Source: an uncultured Candidatus Planktophila sp.
Lineage (GTDB): Bacteria; Actinomycetota; Actinomycetes; Nanopelagicales; Nanopelagicaceae
Assembly: GCA_937975715.1 (NCBI GenBank)
Contig: CALJUA010000160.1
Coordinates: forward strand, 1-11,866
Length of the DNA: 11,866 bases
Direction of reading: 5' to 3'
The notes under the pieces are model-generated. The model had not been told where the DNA came from. It saw only the letters and a list, made by a program, of their open reading frames with translations, and ran no database searches. Shown in pieces: positions 4,848 through 11,866 of this stretch; the stretch's first letter is position 1; each line of letters begins with the position of its first letter. The position numbers and the translations under genes were made by a program.

Positions 4848-7517
4848 CGCGCGTACAAGAGTTGGCTCAGCCTGATCGCCGGCAGTGCGCACACGATTAA
4901 GAAGGTTAACCTGCAATGAATGTAACGGCGCGAGATATTGATCGCGAACTTCAAGGGTACGAGCAAGAACTGGTTGATCTCCCAAGAGTGCAGACTTACC
5001 CGTCAGAGTAAGAATTTCCTTTACAGTGAGATCAAACTCTTCTTGAATTGTTGTTAAGAAGTGCTGAAGTTCTGCAGGGACAAGAGTTTCGACATATCGT
5101 CGAGCAGTCTTGAGGTCAGTCTTCACAAGAGTCATTTCGACATTGCTAATAAATGTTGAGAAGAAGTGCCACTCCGAAAGCATCTTTTTGAGTACATCTG
5201 TCTTGCCCGCTTCGCGAGCAGCTTTAAGGCCACTTCCAACGCCAAACCAACCAGGAACAATCTGACGTGATTGAGTCCAACCGAATACCCATGGAATCGC
5301 ACGCAGTGAATCAAGCCCGCTTGACGCATCAGGGCGGCGTGATGGTCGTGAACCTAGGAAGAGATTTCCAAGCTGCTCAACAGGAGTTGATGCGTAGAAA
5401 TATGCAGGAAGATCTGGGTGATCGATCAATGTGCGATAGCGAGCGAAAGAGTTATCTGAAACTAGGTTCATGCAATCGTTCCATTGAGCCAAGTCCTCTG
5501 GACTTTGACGTGGGCCTCGGTTGAGAATGGTTGCTTCAAGAGATGCTGCGAGTGTGAGCTCAACGTTTTCACGTGCAAGCGCTGGAAGCGCATACTTATC
5601 TGAGATGACTTCACCTTGTTCGGTCATCTTGATCTCGCCATCGACAGAACCCCATGGAAGAGCAACGAGCGCTTCATATGTAGGTCCGCCACCACGACCG
5701 ACAGAGCCACCACGACCATGGAATAAACGAAGCTTTACGCCGTACTTCATTGCGATATCGCGAAGACTGCGTTGAGCACGGTGGATCTCCCACTGACTGG
5801 TTGCAATACCTGCATCTTTATTTGAATCAGAGTAACCGAGCATGACTTCTTGGATATTTCCGCGAAGTTCAACGAGTGCACGATAGGTTGGATTAGAAAG
5901 CAACTTCTCAAGGATGTCTCCAGCTGCGCGAAGCTCGGCAACAGTTTCAAGGAGAGGCGCAAAACCAATCTTGGCAACCTTCTTATCGAGATCAACGAGG
6001 CCTGCATACTTTCCAAGAAGAGCAGCGGCAATTAAATCATCAGCGCCCTTTGTCATCGAGACGATGTATGTCTCAATAACCTCAGGACCAAAGCGCTCGA
6101 TCAAATCTGATATTGCAACAAATGTATTGAGGGTTTTGGCATCTTGCGCCCCAAGTGAAGATGCGTTGCGTTTCATTCCATTTGCGAGCTCACCTGTAAG
6201 GATTTCAAATTTTTCATCGTGTGACTTTGCAAGGTAGTCATCACCAAAGAAGTTCTTCAAAACGCTGTGGTGAGCATCAGAATGCTCGCGAACATCGAGA
6301 GTTGCATGGGTAAGACCAAAGGCAGCAACTGTGCGGATAGTGCGCTCGAGTAAACCTGTAGCAATTAATTCGCCTCGATGCTGGAACAAAGAATCTCGCA
6401 TCAAGTTAAGGTCTTTGAGTAGCTCTGCTGTATTTGCGTAATCGCGACCTGGAACATGTGGGCCACCAACTGCGTGACGGTTACGAGTAAATGCCAAACG
6501 GTGCACGATTGCTGTTGCCTTTAAGCGGTATGGCTCTTGAACATTCAGGCGTAGAAAGCGTGGTTCGAATTCAGGAATGTGTTTGAGGTCTTCCTCAACT
6601 GAGGCGCTGAGTTCAGGGGTTGCGCCCGCAATACGAGTTGAAACCGAAAGCATCTGGCGAAGGCGATCCATCGCAGCAATTGTTGTGCGGATTGCGTGAC
6701 CTACTTGAAGAACAACGGCATCCTCAGTGACTTGTGGTGTGATGTTTGGATTTCCATCACGGTCTCCGCCGATCCACGTTCCGAACGTCAGTGGGCGCGC
6801 TGTGACAGGTAGTTCGATACCAAGACGCTTGAGTTCGCGAGCAAAATCATTAAGAACTTCTGGAACAGTCTGCTTTGCAAGGTCATCCAAGTAATAGAGA
6901 GCGTTCATCGCTTCATCAAGTGGTTCTGGACGATCAAGACGCAATTCATCTGTCTGCCACAAGAGATCTACTGTCTCTGCAAGACGTTCATCCTGTGATG
7001 TGCTCTTAGGAAGATCGAGAAGTGTTGAAATTTCAGCGAGCTTTCCAAGGATGGAACGTCGTGCTGCCTCTGTCGGGTGAGCGGTAAAGACTGGACGGAC
7101 CTGAAGTTCCGAAACCCACTTCACAACATCTTCATGTGTGAACTCATGCCCTGCAGCAGGATTTTTCTGCGCTTCAATAATTTTGTCGACCGCTTGCGAA
7201 AGCCAAGACTTTCCATCGCGACGAGCCTCAGCTAACACTCGTGAGCGGTGAACCTGCTCTGCAACATTTGCTAAGTGAAAGTAGGTACTAAATGCACGAA
7301 CGAGATCGACGGCTTGATCGTCGGTTATATTTTCTAGAAGAGCATCCTCGCCATTGTCGCGAACTGCCTTGCGAACTTTTTCTACAAGCTCTAATAACTC
7401 AGCGCCTTCTTGGCGAACAAGTGACTGTCCAAGTAAGTCACCGAGGCGGCGCACATCGCTGCGCAACAGAGCGTCGTCTGTTGCGACAATCGAGGAAGAA
7501 ACTTGGCCTTGGCTCAC
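4797..7517 (-). CDS. ppc: Phosphoenolpyruvate carboxylase
   Basis: It carboxylates phosphoenolpyruvate with bicarbonate to oxaloacetate and phosphate, the anaplerotic supply of the TCA cycle and aspartate-family amino acids. The 906-residue protein is close to the usual bacterial length (E. coli 883). Catalytic motifs are VFTAHPTEAARRS (His147, matching E. coli His138), GYSDSNKDAG (Lys567, matching Lys546) and LFHGRGGSVGRGGG (His600, Arg602, Arg608, matching His579, Arg581, Arg587). SRPSRRPD and WTQSRQIVPGWFG follow. It ends in the invariant RNTG (903-906), whose Asn belongs to the aspartate-inhibitor site in E. coli, so the gene is intact to its last residue. The start is GTG at 7517. There is no good Shine-Dalgarno, but GAGAAT lies six bases upstream, compatible with a leaderless mRNA. 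It is convergent with the small membrane gene and divergent from mfd. Confidence 0.97.
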   Translation of the reverse strand: MSQGQVSSSIVATDDALLRSDVRRLGDLLGQSLVRQEGAELLELVEKVRKAVRDNGEDALLENITDDQAVDLVRAFSTYFHLANVAEQVHRSRVLAEARRDGKSWLSQAVDKIIEAQKNPAAGHEFTHEDVVKWVSELQVRPVFTAHPTEAARRSILGKLAEISTLLDLPKSTSQDERLAETVDLLWQTDELRLDRPEPLDEAMNALYYLDDLAKQTVPEVLNDFARELKRLGIELPVTARPLTFGTWIGGDRDGNPNITPQVTEDAVVLQVGHAIRTTIAAMDRLRQMLSVSTRIAGATPELSASVEEDLKHIPEFEPRFLRLNVQEPYRLKATAIVHRLAFTRNRHAVGGPHVPGRDYANTAELLKDLNLMRDSLFQHRGELIATGLLERTIRTVAAFGLTHATLDVREHSDAHHSVLKNFFGDDYLAKSHDEKFEILTGELANGMKRNASSLGAQDAKTLNTFVAISDLIERFGPEVIETYIVSMTKGADDLIAAALLGKYAGLVDLDKKVAKIGFAPLLETVAELRAAGDILEKLLSNPTYRALVELRGNIQEVMLGYSDSNKDAGIATSQWEIHRAQRSLRDIAMKYGVKLRLFHGRGGSVGRGGGPTYEALVALPWGSVDGEIKMTEQGEVISDKYALPALARENVELTLAASLEATILNRGPRQSPEDLAQWNDCMNLVSDNSFARYRTLIDHPDLPAYFYASTPVEQLGNLFLGSRPSRRPDASSGLDSLRAIPWVFGWTQSRQIVPGWFGVGSGLKAAREAGKTDVLKKMLSEWHFFSTFISNVEMTLVKTDLKTARRYVETLVPAELQHFLTTIQEEFDLTVKEILTLTGKSALLGDQPVLARTLEVRDQYLAPLHSLQVNLLNRVRTAGDQAEPTLVRALLLTINGVATGLRNTG

Positions 7518-7569
7518 GGCGTAATTCTCGCACCCAATAGGGCTACCGTGAGACGTTCTATCTCAATAT

Positions 7570-7597
7570 TTGAAAACCACTACCGCGCCAGTAGTAT
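7570..7597 (+). promoter_or_regulatory. Candidate mfd promoter
   Basis: TTGAAA (7570-7575) and TAGTAT (7592-7597) are separated by 16 bases, a fair sigma70-type match in the ppc-mfd divergent gap. A start near 7604 would give a leader of about 70 bases beginning with the hairpin at 7610-7634. Small dyads overlap the region: TGAGA/TCTCA (7549-7553, 7561-7565) and CGCCA/TGGCG (7586-7590, 7598-7602). They could bind a regulator. Confidence 0.4.
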
Positions 7598-7609
7598 TGG
7601 CGATATCAA

Positions 7610-7634
7610 GCCCCCCTTCTTTTAGAAGTGGGGC
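7610..7634 (+). promoter_or_regulatory. Stem-loop in the presumed mfd leader
   Basis: GCCCC (7610-7614) pairs with GGGGC (7630-7634). After one C-T mismatch, CTTC (7616-7619) pairs with GAAG (7625-7628) around the loop TTTTA. No T-run follows, so it is not a typical terminator in the mfd direction. It may shape the 5' end of the mfd mRNA or act as a DNA dyad. Function is unknown. Confidence 0.45.
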
Positions 7635-7657
7635 ATAGGCGCGTTGCACGACAGATT

Positions 7658-7666
7658 AAAGGAGGT
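7658..7666 (+). promoter_or_regulatory. Strong Shine-Dalgarno that sets the mfd start
   Basis: AAAGGAGGT is essentially the full anti-16S complement and lies six bases before ATG 7673. It fixes the start there. An open frame reaches back to a GTG at 7628, but that start would put the Shine-Dalgarno inside the coding sequence and add 15 unlikely residues. Confidence 0.88.
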
Positions 7667-7672
7667 CGCCAA

Positions 7673-10600
7673 ATGCATGGATTACTCGCAGAGCTATCGA
7701 GCCATGGTGATCTCATCGATGGACTCAAAGACCATAAGCGCATCATCGCCGCCGGGGCTAGCAACCCCTTTCTGATTGCACTTCGCGCATCAGAACAACC
7801 CATCCTGGTTGTCACCAGTTCCAGCCGTGGCGCTGAAGATCTCGCTGAAGATCTGCGCAATCTCCATCCTGATGTCTATGAATTTCCAGCATGGGAGACG
7901 CTTCCTCACGAGCGTTTGAGCCCACGAAGTGACACAGTCGCAAAGAGAATCCAAACTCTGGCAGCGTTGCAATCATCACCAGAAAAATCCAACCCAATTG
8001 TTGTTGCACCGATTCGCGCAGTTATTCACCGATTTATTGCATCTCTCGCAACAGAGCCCCTGATGACTATCGAATTAGGGCAAGAAGTTTCCTTAACAGA
8101 TTTGATTCGTCACTTTGCGGATCTTTCGTACACACGGACTGACCTCGTTGAAAAGCGTGGCGAATTCGCAGTTCGTGGTGGCATCGTCGATGTATTCCTA
8201 CCGCTCTCAGATTACCCAGTTCGAATCGATTTCTTTGGTGATGAAATTGAAGAGCTTGCTTACTTTGATATCTCTGATCAGCGAACAACTAAACCAGTGA
8301 CAGGAAAGCTAGCAATCATCCCTTGCCGTGAGCTTTTGATTACAGAAGCAATTAAAGAACGCGCGGAATCAATCAAAGATAGATTCCCGGCGGCGATTGA
8401 AGTATTTGAGAAGATTGCACAAGGAATAAGTGTCGATGGCATGGAGTCATTGATTCCATTCTTAGTAGATGACCAAGCAACAATCTTTGATCGCATCAGC
8501 CCACGAAGTGCCATCATTTTTATTGAAGAAGAAAGAACAAAGTCACGTACCGCAGATTTGATTGAAACGAATGAAGAATTCCTCCAAGCATCTTGGTCGA
8601 ACGCTTCTATGGGCGGTAGCGCTCCGCTGCCAGTGGATAAAGTCACCTATCTTGATTGGGATTCACTACTCGCCGAGATTGAAAGTCATAACTTTCCCCA
8701 CTTCGCACTTAACAGCTTCGGCACAGATTTAGATTCCGATGCGCACTTCACTGATTTTGTAGCCATTGAACCTATGCGCGGCAACGTCGATCGGCTAATT
8801 CAATTGCTGGGTGATGGCCTCAATCAGCACCAGACAGTCCTTTTCGCCGCTACTGGCCATGGAATGGCCGAGCGATATGCCGGCATATTCCGCGATGCCG
8901 ACCTGCCCGTGCAATTGAGCGCTTCGCTAGCTGCTCGTCCCACACGAGGTGCAATCCACGTCTTCCAATCAACCTTGGCCCATGGATTCACAAGCGAGGA
9001 TTGTGAACTGCTTTTCATTACAGAGCGCGATTTATCTGGCAGCAAGGTCACATCGAAAGATGGCGCCCGCATGCCGACCAAGCGCAAGCAGGCAATTGAT
9101 CCATTAGAACTCAAATCAGGTGACTTTGTTGTACACGAACAACACGGAATCGGTCGCTACCTTGAACTAGTACAACGCACCGTCGGTGGAGTGACGCGCG
9201 AATACCTGGTCATTGAATACGCGCCTGCAAAGCGCGGCCAACCTGGCGACCGCATCTTTGTTCCGACAGACACCTTGGAACAAGTCAGTAAGTATGTAGG
9301 AGGCGAAGCTCCTGCGGTCCACCGTATTGGTAGCGGTGAATGGCAGAAAGCAAAGGGCCGTGCGCGTAAAGCTGTCCGCCAAATTGCAGGTGAGTTGATT
9401 CGTCTCTATGCAGCGCGCACCAGTGCACCAGGCTTTGCATTTTCACCTGATACTCCGTGGCAACGCGAGCTCGAAGATGCATTCTCTTACATTGAAACTC
9501 CTGATCAGCTTTCGACGATTGAAGATGTCAAGCGAGATATGGAGCGCCCATATCCAATGGACCGCATCATCTGTGGGGATGTTGGTTATGGAAAGACTGA
9601 GATTGCTATCCGCGCAGCATTCAAAGCGGTGCAAGATGGAAAGCAGGTTGCTGTCTTAGTTCCAACAACTCTCTTGGTGCAGCAACACTCAAAGACTTTT
9701 GCAGAGCGCTATTCAGGATTTCCGCTCAAGGTAGCTGGTATCTCTCGCTTTAATACGGCCAAAGAGACGAAAGAGATTCTGAAAGAGCTTGAAGCTGGAA
9801 CTCTCGATGTCATCGTGGGTACACACAGACTGCTCTCTCAAGATGTTGTCTTTAAGGACCTTGGTCTGGTGATTGTGGATGAGGAACAGCGCTTTGGGGT
9901 CGAACAGAAAGAGTCGCTCAAGAAGATGCGTACGACTGTGGACGTTTTAGCGATGTCTGCAACGCCTATTCCACGCACACTTGAGATGGCTGTGACCGGT
10001 ATCCGCGAGATGTCGACGATCACGACGCCACCTGAGGAACGCCACCCGATTTTGACCTATGTAGGTCCTTCAGATGAAGCGCAGATCAAGGCGGCAATTC
10101 ACCGCGAACTTCTGCGCGATGGTCAGATTTTCTATCTCCACAACCGAGTGGATTCGATTGATCGCTGTGCATCACACATTCAAGAAATGATTCCTGAAGC
10201 GCGTGTTCGTGTGGCGCACGGTCAGATGAGCGAGAGCCAGCTTGAAGATGTAATTCTCGGATTCTGGAATCGAGACTTTGACGTTCTTGTTTGTACGACA
10301 ATTGTCGAGAGCGGATTAGATATTCCTAACGCTAATACTTTGATTGTCGAGCATGCAGAAAACTTCGGCCTTTCTCAGTTGCACCAGTTGCGTGGACGAG
10401 TAGGTCGTGGTCGCGAACGCGGTTATGCATACTTCTTGTATCCGGCCGATAAGCCATTAAGCGAAGTTTCGCTTGATCGCTTAAAGACAATCGCTACAAA
10501 TACTGATTTAGGATCTGGAATGCGTGTGGCACTCAAAGACCTAGAAATTCGCGGTGCCGGAAACTTATTGGGTGGCGAACAATCTGGACATATTGCAGAT

Positions 10601-11155
10601 GTGGGTTTCGATCTTTACATGCGTATGGTTGGAGAAGCGGTACAGGATTACAAATCAGGCATCGTTGAGAGCGAAGAGATTAATCACGAGTGCAAAGTTG
10701 AACTTCCTATCAATGCCCATCTTTCTGAACAATATGTTCCGGGTGAAAGATTGCGCCTTGACCTTTATCGACGTCTTGCAGATGTTCGAAATAGTGAAGA
10801 TGTTCAATCAATTCGTGAAGAAATGGTGGATCGATTTGGCGAGCTACCGGAAGAAGCCAATCTCTTGCTCGATGTTGCCGAACTTCGTGCGTTTGCAAAA
10901 TCACACGGCGTTCGTGAAGTAGTTCTAGCTGGGAAGTACGTGAGAATCTCACCTCTGACTTTGCCTGAGTCGAAACAGCTCAAGCTCAATCGCCTCTTCC
11001 CTCAATCGCTCTATAAAACGCAGACCTCAACTGTGATGGTGACCATTCCACGCACAGCCGCGTGGACGCCGCCCGCACAAAGCGCGCCAAATATGGGGGA
11101 TACTTCTCTCCTAGCGTTTGCCCGTCAGGCGCTGACCGAATTAACCAGCGCATAA
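7673..11155 (+). CDS. mfd: Transcription-repair coupling factor Mfd
   Basis: Mfd is a DNA translocase that removes RNA polymerase stalled at lesions and recruits UvrA for nucleotide-excision repair. From ATG 7673 it is 1160 residues, normal for the family (E. coli 1148). The N-terminal UvrB-like module (about 1-330) includes GEFAVRGGIVD (163-173). The CarD-like RNA polymerase-interacting domain begins near 480 with KSGDFVVHEQHGIGRY. The RecG-like translocase domains carry Walker A GDVGYGKTE (635-643), Walker B DEEQRFGV (736-743), motif III MSATPIPRTLEMA, and QLRGRVGRGRE around 905-915 (motif VI and start of the TRG region). The C-terminal TRCF domain starts near 1010 (ELPINAHLSEQYVPGERLRL). 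No frameshift or missing motif is seen. It is followed 28 bases later by a lipoprotein gene and then mazG, the usual actinobacterial order. Confidence 0.97.
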   Translation: MHGLLAELSSHGDLIDGLKDHKRIIAAGASNPFLIALRASEQPILVVTSSSRGAEDLAEDLRNLHPDVYEFPAWETLPHERLSPRSDTVAKRIQTLAALQSSPEKSNPIVVAPIRAVIHRFIASLATEPLMTIELGQEVSLTDLIRHFADLSYTRTDLVEKRGEFAVRGGIVDVFLPLSDYPVRIDFFGDEIEELAYFDISDQRTTKPVTGKLAIIPCRELLITEAIKERAESIKDRFPAAIEVFEKIAQGISVDGMESLIPFLVDDQATIFDRISPRSAIIFIEEERTKSRTADLIETNEEFLQASWSNASMGGSAPLPVDKVTYLDWDSLLAEIESHNFPHFALNSFGTDLDSDAHFTDFVAIEPMRGNVDRLIQLLGDGLNQHQTVLFAATGHGMAERYAGIFRDADLPVQLSASLAARPTRGAIHVFQSTLAHGFTSEDCELLFITERDLSGSKVTSKDGARMPTKRKQAIDPLELKSGDFVVHEQHGIGRYLELVQRTVGGVTREYLVIEYAPAKRGQPGDRIFVPTDTLEQVSKYVGGEAPAVHRIGSGEWQKAKGRARKAVRQIAGELIRLYAARTSAPGFAFSPDTPWQRELEDAFSYIETPDQLSTIEDVKRDMERPYPMDRIICGDVGYGKTEIAIRAAFKAVQDGKQVAVLVPTTLLVQQHSKTFAERYSGFPLKVAGISRFNTAKETKEILKELEAGTLDVIVGTHRLLSQDVVFKDLGLVIVDEEQRFGVEQKESLKKMRTTVDVLAMSATPIPRTLEMAVTGIREMSTITTPPEERHPILTYVGPSDEAQIKAAIHRELLRDGQIFYLHNRVDSIDRCASHIQEMIPEARVRVAHGQMSESQLEDVILGFWNRDFDVLVCTTIVESGLDIPNANTLIVEHAENFGLSQLHQLRGRVGRGRERGYAYFLYPADKPLSEVSLDRLKTIATNTDLGSGMRVALKDLEIRGAGNLLGGEQSGHIADVGFDLYMRMVGEAVQDYKSGIVESEEINHECKVELPINAHLSEQYVPGERLRLDLYRRLADVRNSEDVQSIREEMVDRFGELPEEANLLLDVAELRAFAKSHGVREVVLAGKYVRISPLTLPESKQLKLNRLFPQSLYKTQTSTVMVTIPRTAAWTPPAQSAPNMGDTSLLAFARQALTELTSA

Positions 11156-11173
11156 GCGCTGCACGACGATATT

Positions 11174-11177
11174 GGAG
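11174..11177 (+). promoter_or_regulatory. Shine-Dalgarno that sets the GTG start of the lipoprotein gene
   Basis: GGAG lies six bases before GTG 11184. With that start the protein begins MKKILGLIAV, a proper signal peptide. The in-frame TTG at 11172 would overlap this site and add four residues (MELG) before the lysines. Confidence 0.7.
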
Positions 11178-11183
11178 CTTGGT

Positions 11184-11792
11184 GTGAAGAAGATTCTCGG
11201 CCTTATTGCAGTTATCTCTCTTGCGACGTTGACCGCATGTGGTCAGGCAAATAGCGCTGCAACTTTGGGTGACATCACAATCTCACAAGCAAAGCTTCAA
11301 ACAACTGTCGATACTCTTCTCAAAGAGCGTGAAGGGCAAGATGTTTCACAGATGCAGCTCGAGACTGGTGCAGATCTCAATCGCAGCCAGCTTCGCTTCC
11401 TGATTATTGCAACAATCTTTGATGAGATTGCAAAGGAACTTAAGCTCGAAGTTACCAAGACTGAAATCACTACGACTTCACAGAACATGATTTCTCAGAG
11501 CGGTGGCGAATCAGCATTTGCAGGCAACCTGGTTGCAGCGCAGATTGCCTCATCAAACTTCGAGACTTATGTTCGCGCAATCATCATCTCTGACAAGATC
11601 TCAGCAGCACTTGTTCAATCAGGTGTAGCCGAGGCAGATGTCAGCACAAAGCTTTCACAGCTAGTTACAGCTAAGACAAAAGAGCTCAAGATCAAGATCA
11701 ACCCACGTTACGGAACTTGGGATGATGCAGCAGGAGACATCGTCGCCTCAGATTCTGCGGGCGATGCTGTTCAGTCAAACGCAACAAATTAA
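11184..11792 (+). CDS. SurA-N-like lipoprotein, probable envelope chaperone-type protein
   Basis: The 202-residue product begins with a lipoprotein signal peptide: Lys2-Lys3, a hydrophobic core, then the lipobox LTAC with Cys19 as the lipidated residue. It should be anchored to the outer face of the membrane. The mature part (LGDITISQAKLQTTVDTLL onward, a long helical region to about 165) resembles the SurA N-terminal chaperone domain of actinobacterial lipoproteins. It ends with the conserved-looking INPRYGTWD (172-180) and a Ser/Asp/Ala-rich tail. I see no parvulin peptidyl-prolyl isomerase domain and the protein is too short for one, so a holdase-like role is inferred rather than catalysis. 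In actinobacteria such a gene is often found between mfd and mazG. The start is GTG 11184; mazG begins six bases after the stop, suggesting one transcript. Confidence 0.8.
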   Translation: MKKILGLIAVISLATLTACGQANSAATLGDITISQAKLQTTVDTLLKEREGQDVSQMQLETGADLNRSQLRFLIIATIFDEIAKELKLEVTKTEITTTSQNMISQSGGESAFAGNLVAAQIASSNFETYVRAIIISDKISAALVQSGVAEADVSTKLSQLVTAKTKELKIKINPRYGTWDDAAGDIVASDSAGDAVQSNATN

Positions 11793-11798
11793 TCTCTG

Positions 11799-11866
11799 AT
11801 GTCAGATCGCGTATTTGGTTCTGAACTTCTACGTCTTGTAGAGGTCATGGACAAATTACGTTCACC
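11799..11866 (+). CDS. mazG: MazG nucleoside triphosphate pyrophosphohydrolase, N-terminus only
   Basis: Only 22 codons are in the window, from ATG 11799 to the edge. They read MSDRVFGSELLRLVEVMDKL followed by RSP. This matches the start of actinobacterial MazG, where LLRLVEVMDRLRSP leads into a GGCPWD metal-site motif that would lie just beyond the end. MazG hydrolyses (d)NTPs to monophosphates and pyrophosphate, cleaning the nucleotide pool. The position after mfd and the lipoprotein gene supports the call. No Shine-Dalgarno is visible and the six-base gap to the preceding stop suggests translational coupling. The actual fold cannot be verified here. Confidence 0.8.
   Translation, partial: MSDRVFGSELLRLVEVMDKLRS

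Noticed and set aside
5267..6237. Several plus-strand open frames of 60-107 codons antisense to ppc
   Set aside because: They reflect the codon bias of ppc read backwards; none has a ribosome-binding site or family signature.
8278..8646. 122-codon minus-strand open frame inside mfd
   Set aside because: It is antisense to continuous Mfd coding sequence and has a composition typical of shadow frames.
10554..10922. 122-codon plus-strand open frame in a second frame inside mfd
   Set aside because: Mfd motifs continue uninterrupted in the main frame; the alternative product looks random.
11795..11806. TCTGA-TG-TCAGA dyad over the mazG start codon
   Set aside because: A two-base loop cannot form an RNA hairpin, and the dyad is short enough to be chance.

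Overview
The window reads as ordinary housekeeping chromosome from an actinobacterium with moderate base composition, roughly half GC by eye. The closest guess is a streamlined freshwater lineage of the acI / Nanopelagicales or Luna type. Three things point there: actinobacterial gene blocks (tRNA-Gln, glmU, prs, rplY, pth; and mfd, SurA-like lipoprotein, mazG), very short intergenic gaps, and frequent GTG starts. Taxonomy is inferred from protein family resemblance and gene order only.

Layout. Positions 1-488, minus strand: a MarR-family regulator cut by the window edge. Positions 566-637: tRNA-Gln (UUG). Positions 710-4471, plus strand: glmU, prs, rplY and pth, linking UDP-GlcNAc synthesis, PRPP synthesis, a 5S rRNA-binding ribosomal protein and peptidyl-tRNA recycling. 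Positions 4647-4847: a small, unrecognised single-pass membrane protein. It runs tail-to-tail into ppc (phosphoenolpyruvate carboxylase, minus strand, 4797-7517) with a 51-base overlap. Positions 7673-11155: mfd, divergent from ppc. It is followed by a SurA-like lipoprotein gene (11184-11792) and the first codons of mazG (from 11799, cut by the window end).

How the genes fit together. glmU and prs look cotranscribed, since only five bases separate them. A perfect 10-bp hairpin with a six-T tail separates prs from rplY. Its 3' arm is the Shine-Dalgarno sequence of rplY, so this junction may regulate L25 expression. mfd, the lipoprotein gene and mazG form a tight block for transcription-coupled repair, an envelope chaperone-like lipoprotein and nucleotide-pool cleaning. 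In Mycobacterium tuberculosis the same families cluster (pth, rplY, lpqT, prsA, glmU, a TetR regulator, mfd, mazG). Here ppc and the small membrane gene sit between pth and mfd, and a MarR gene takes the place next to glmU.

I found no mobile element, CRISPR array, phage gene, toxin-antitoxin pair or defence system. The features most worth a second look are the rplY leader hairpin and the codon-register antisense overlap between the small membrane gene and ppc. I see no convincing undescribed multi-gene system.
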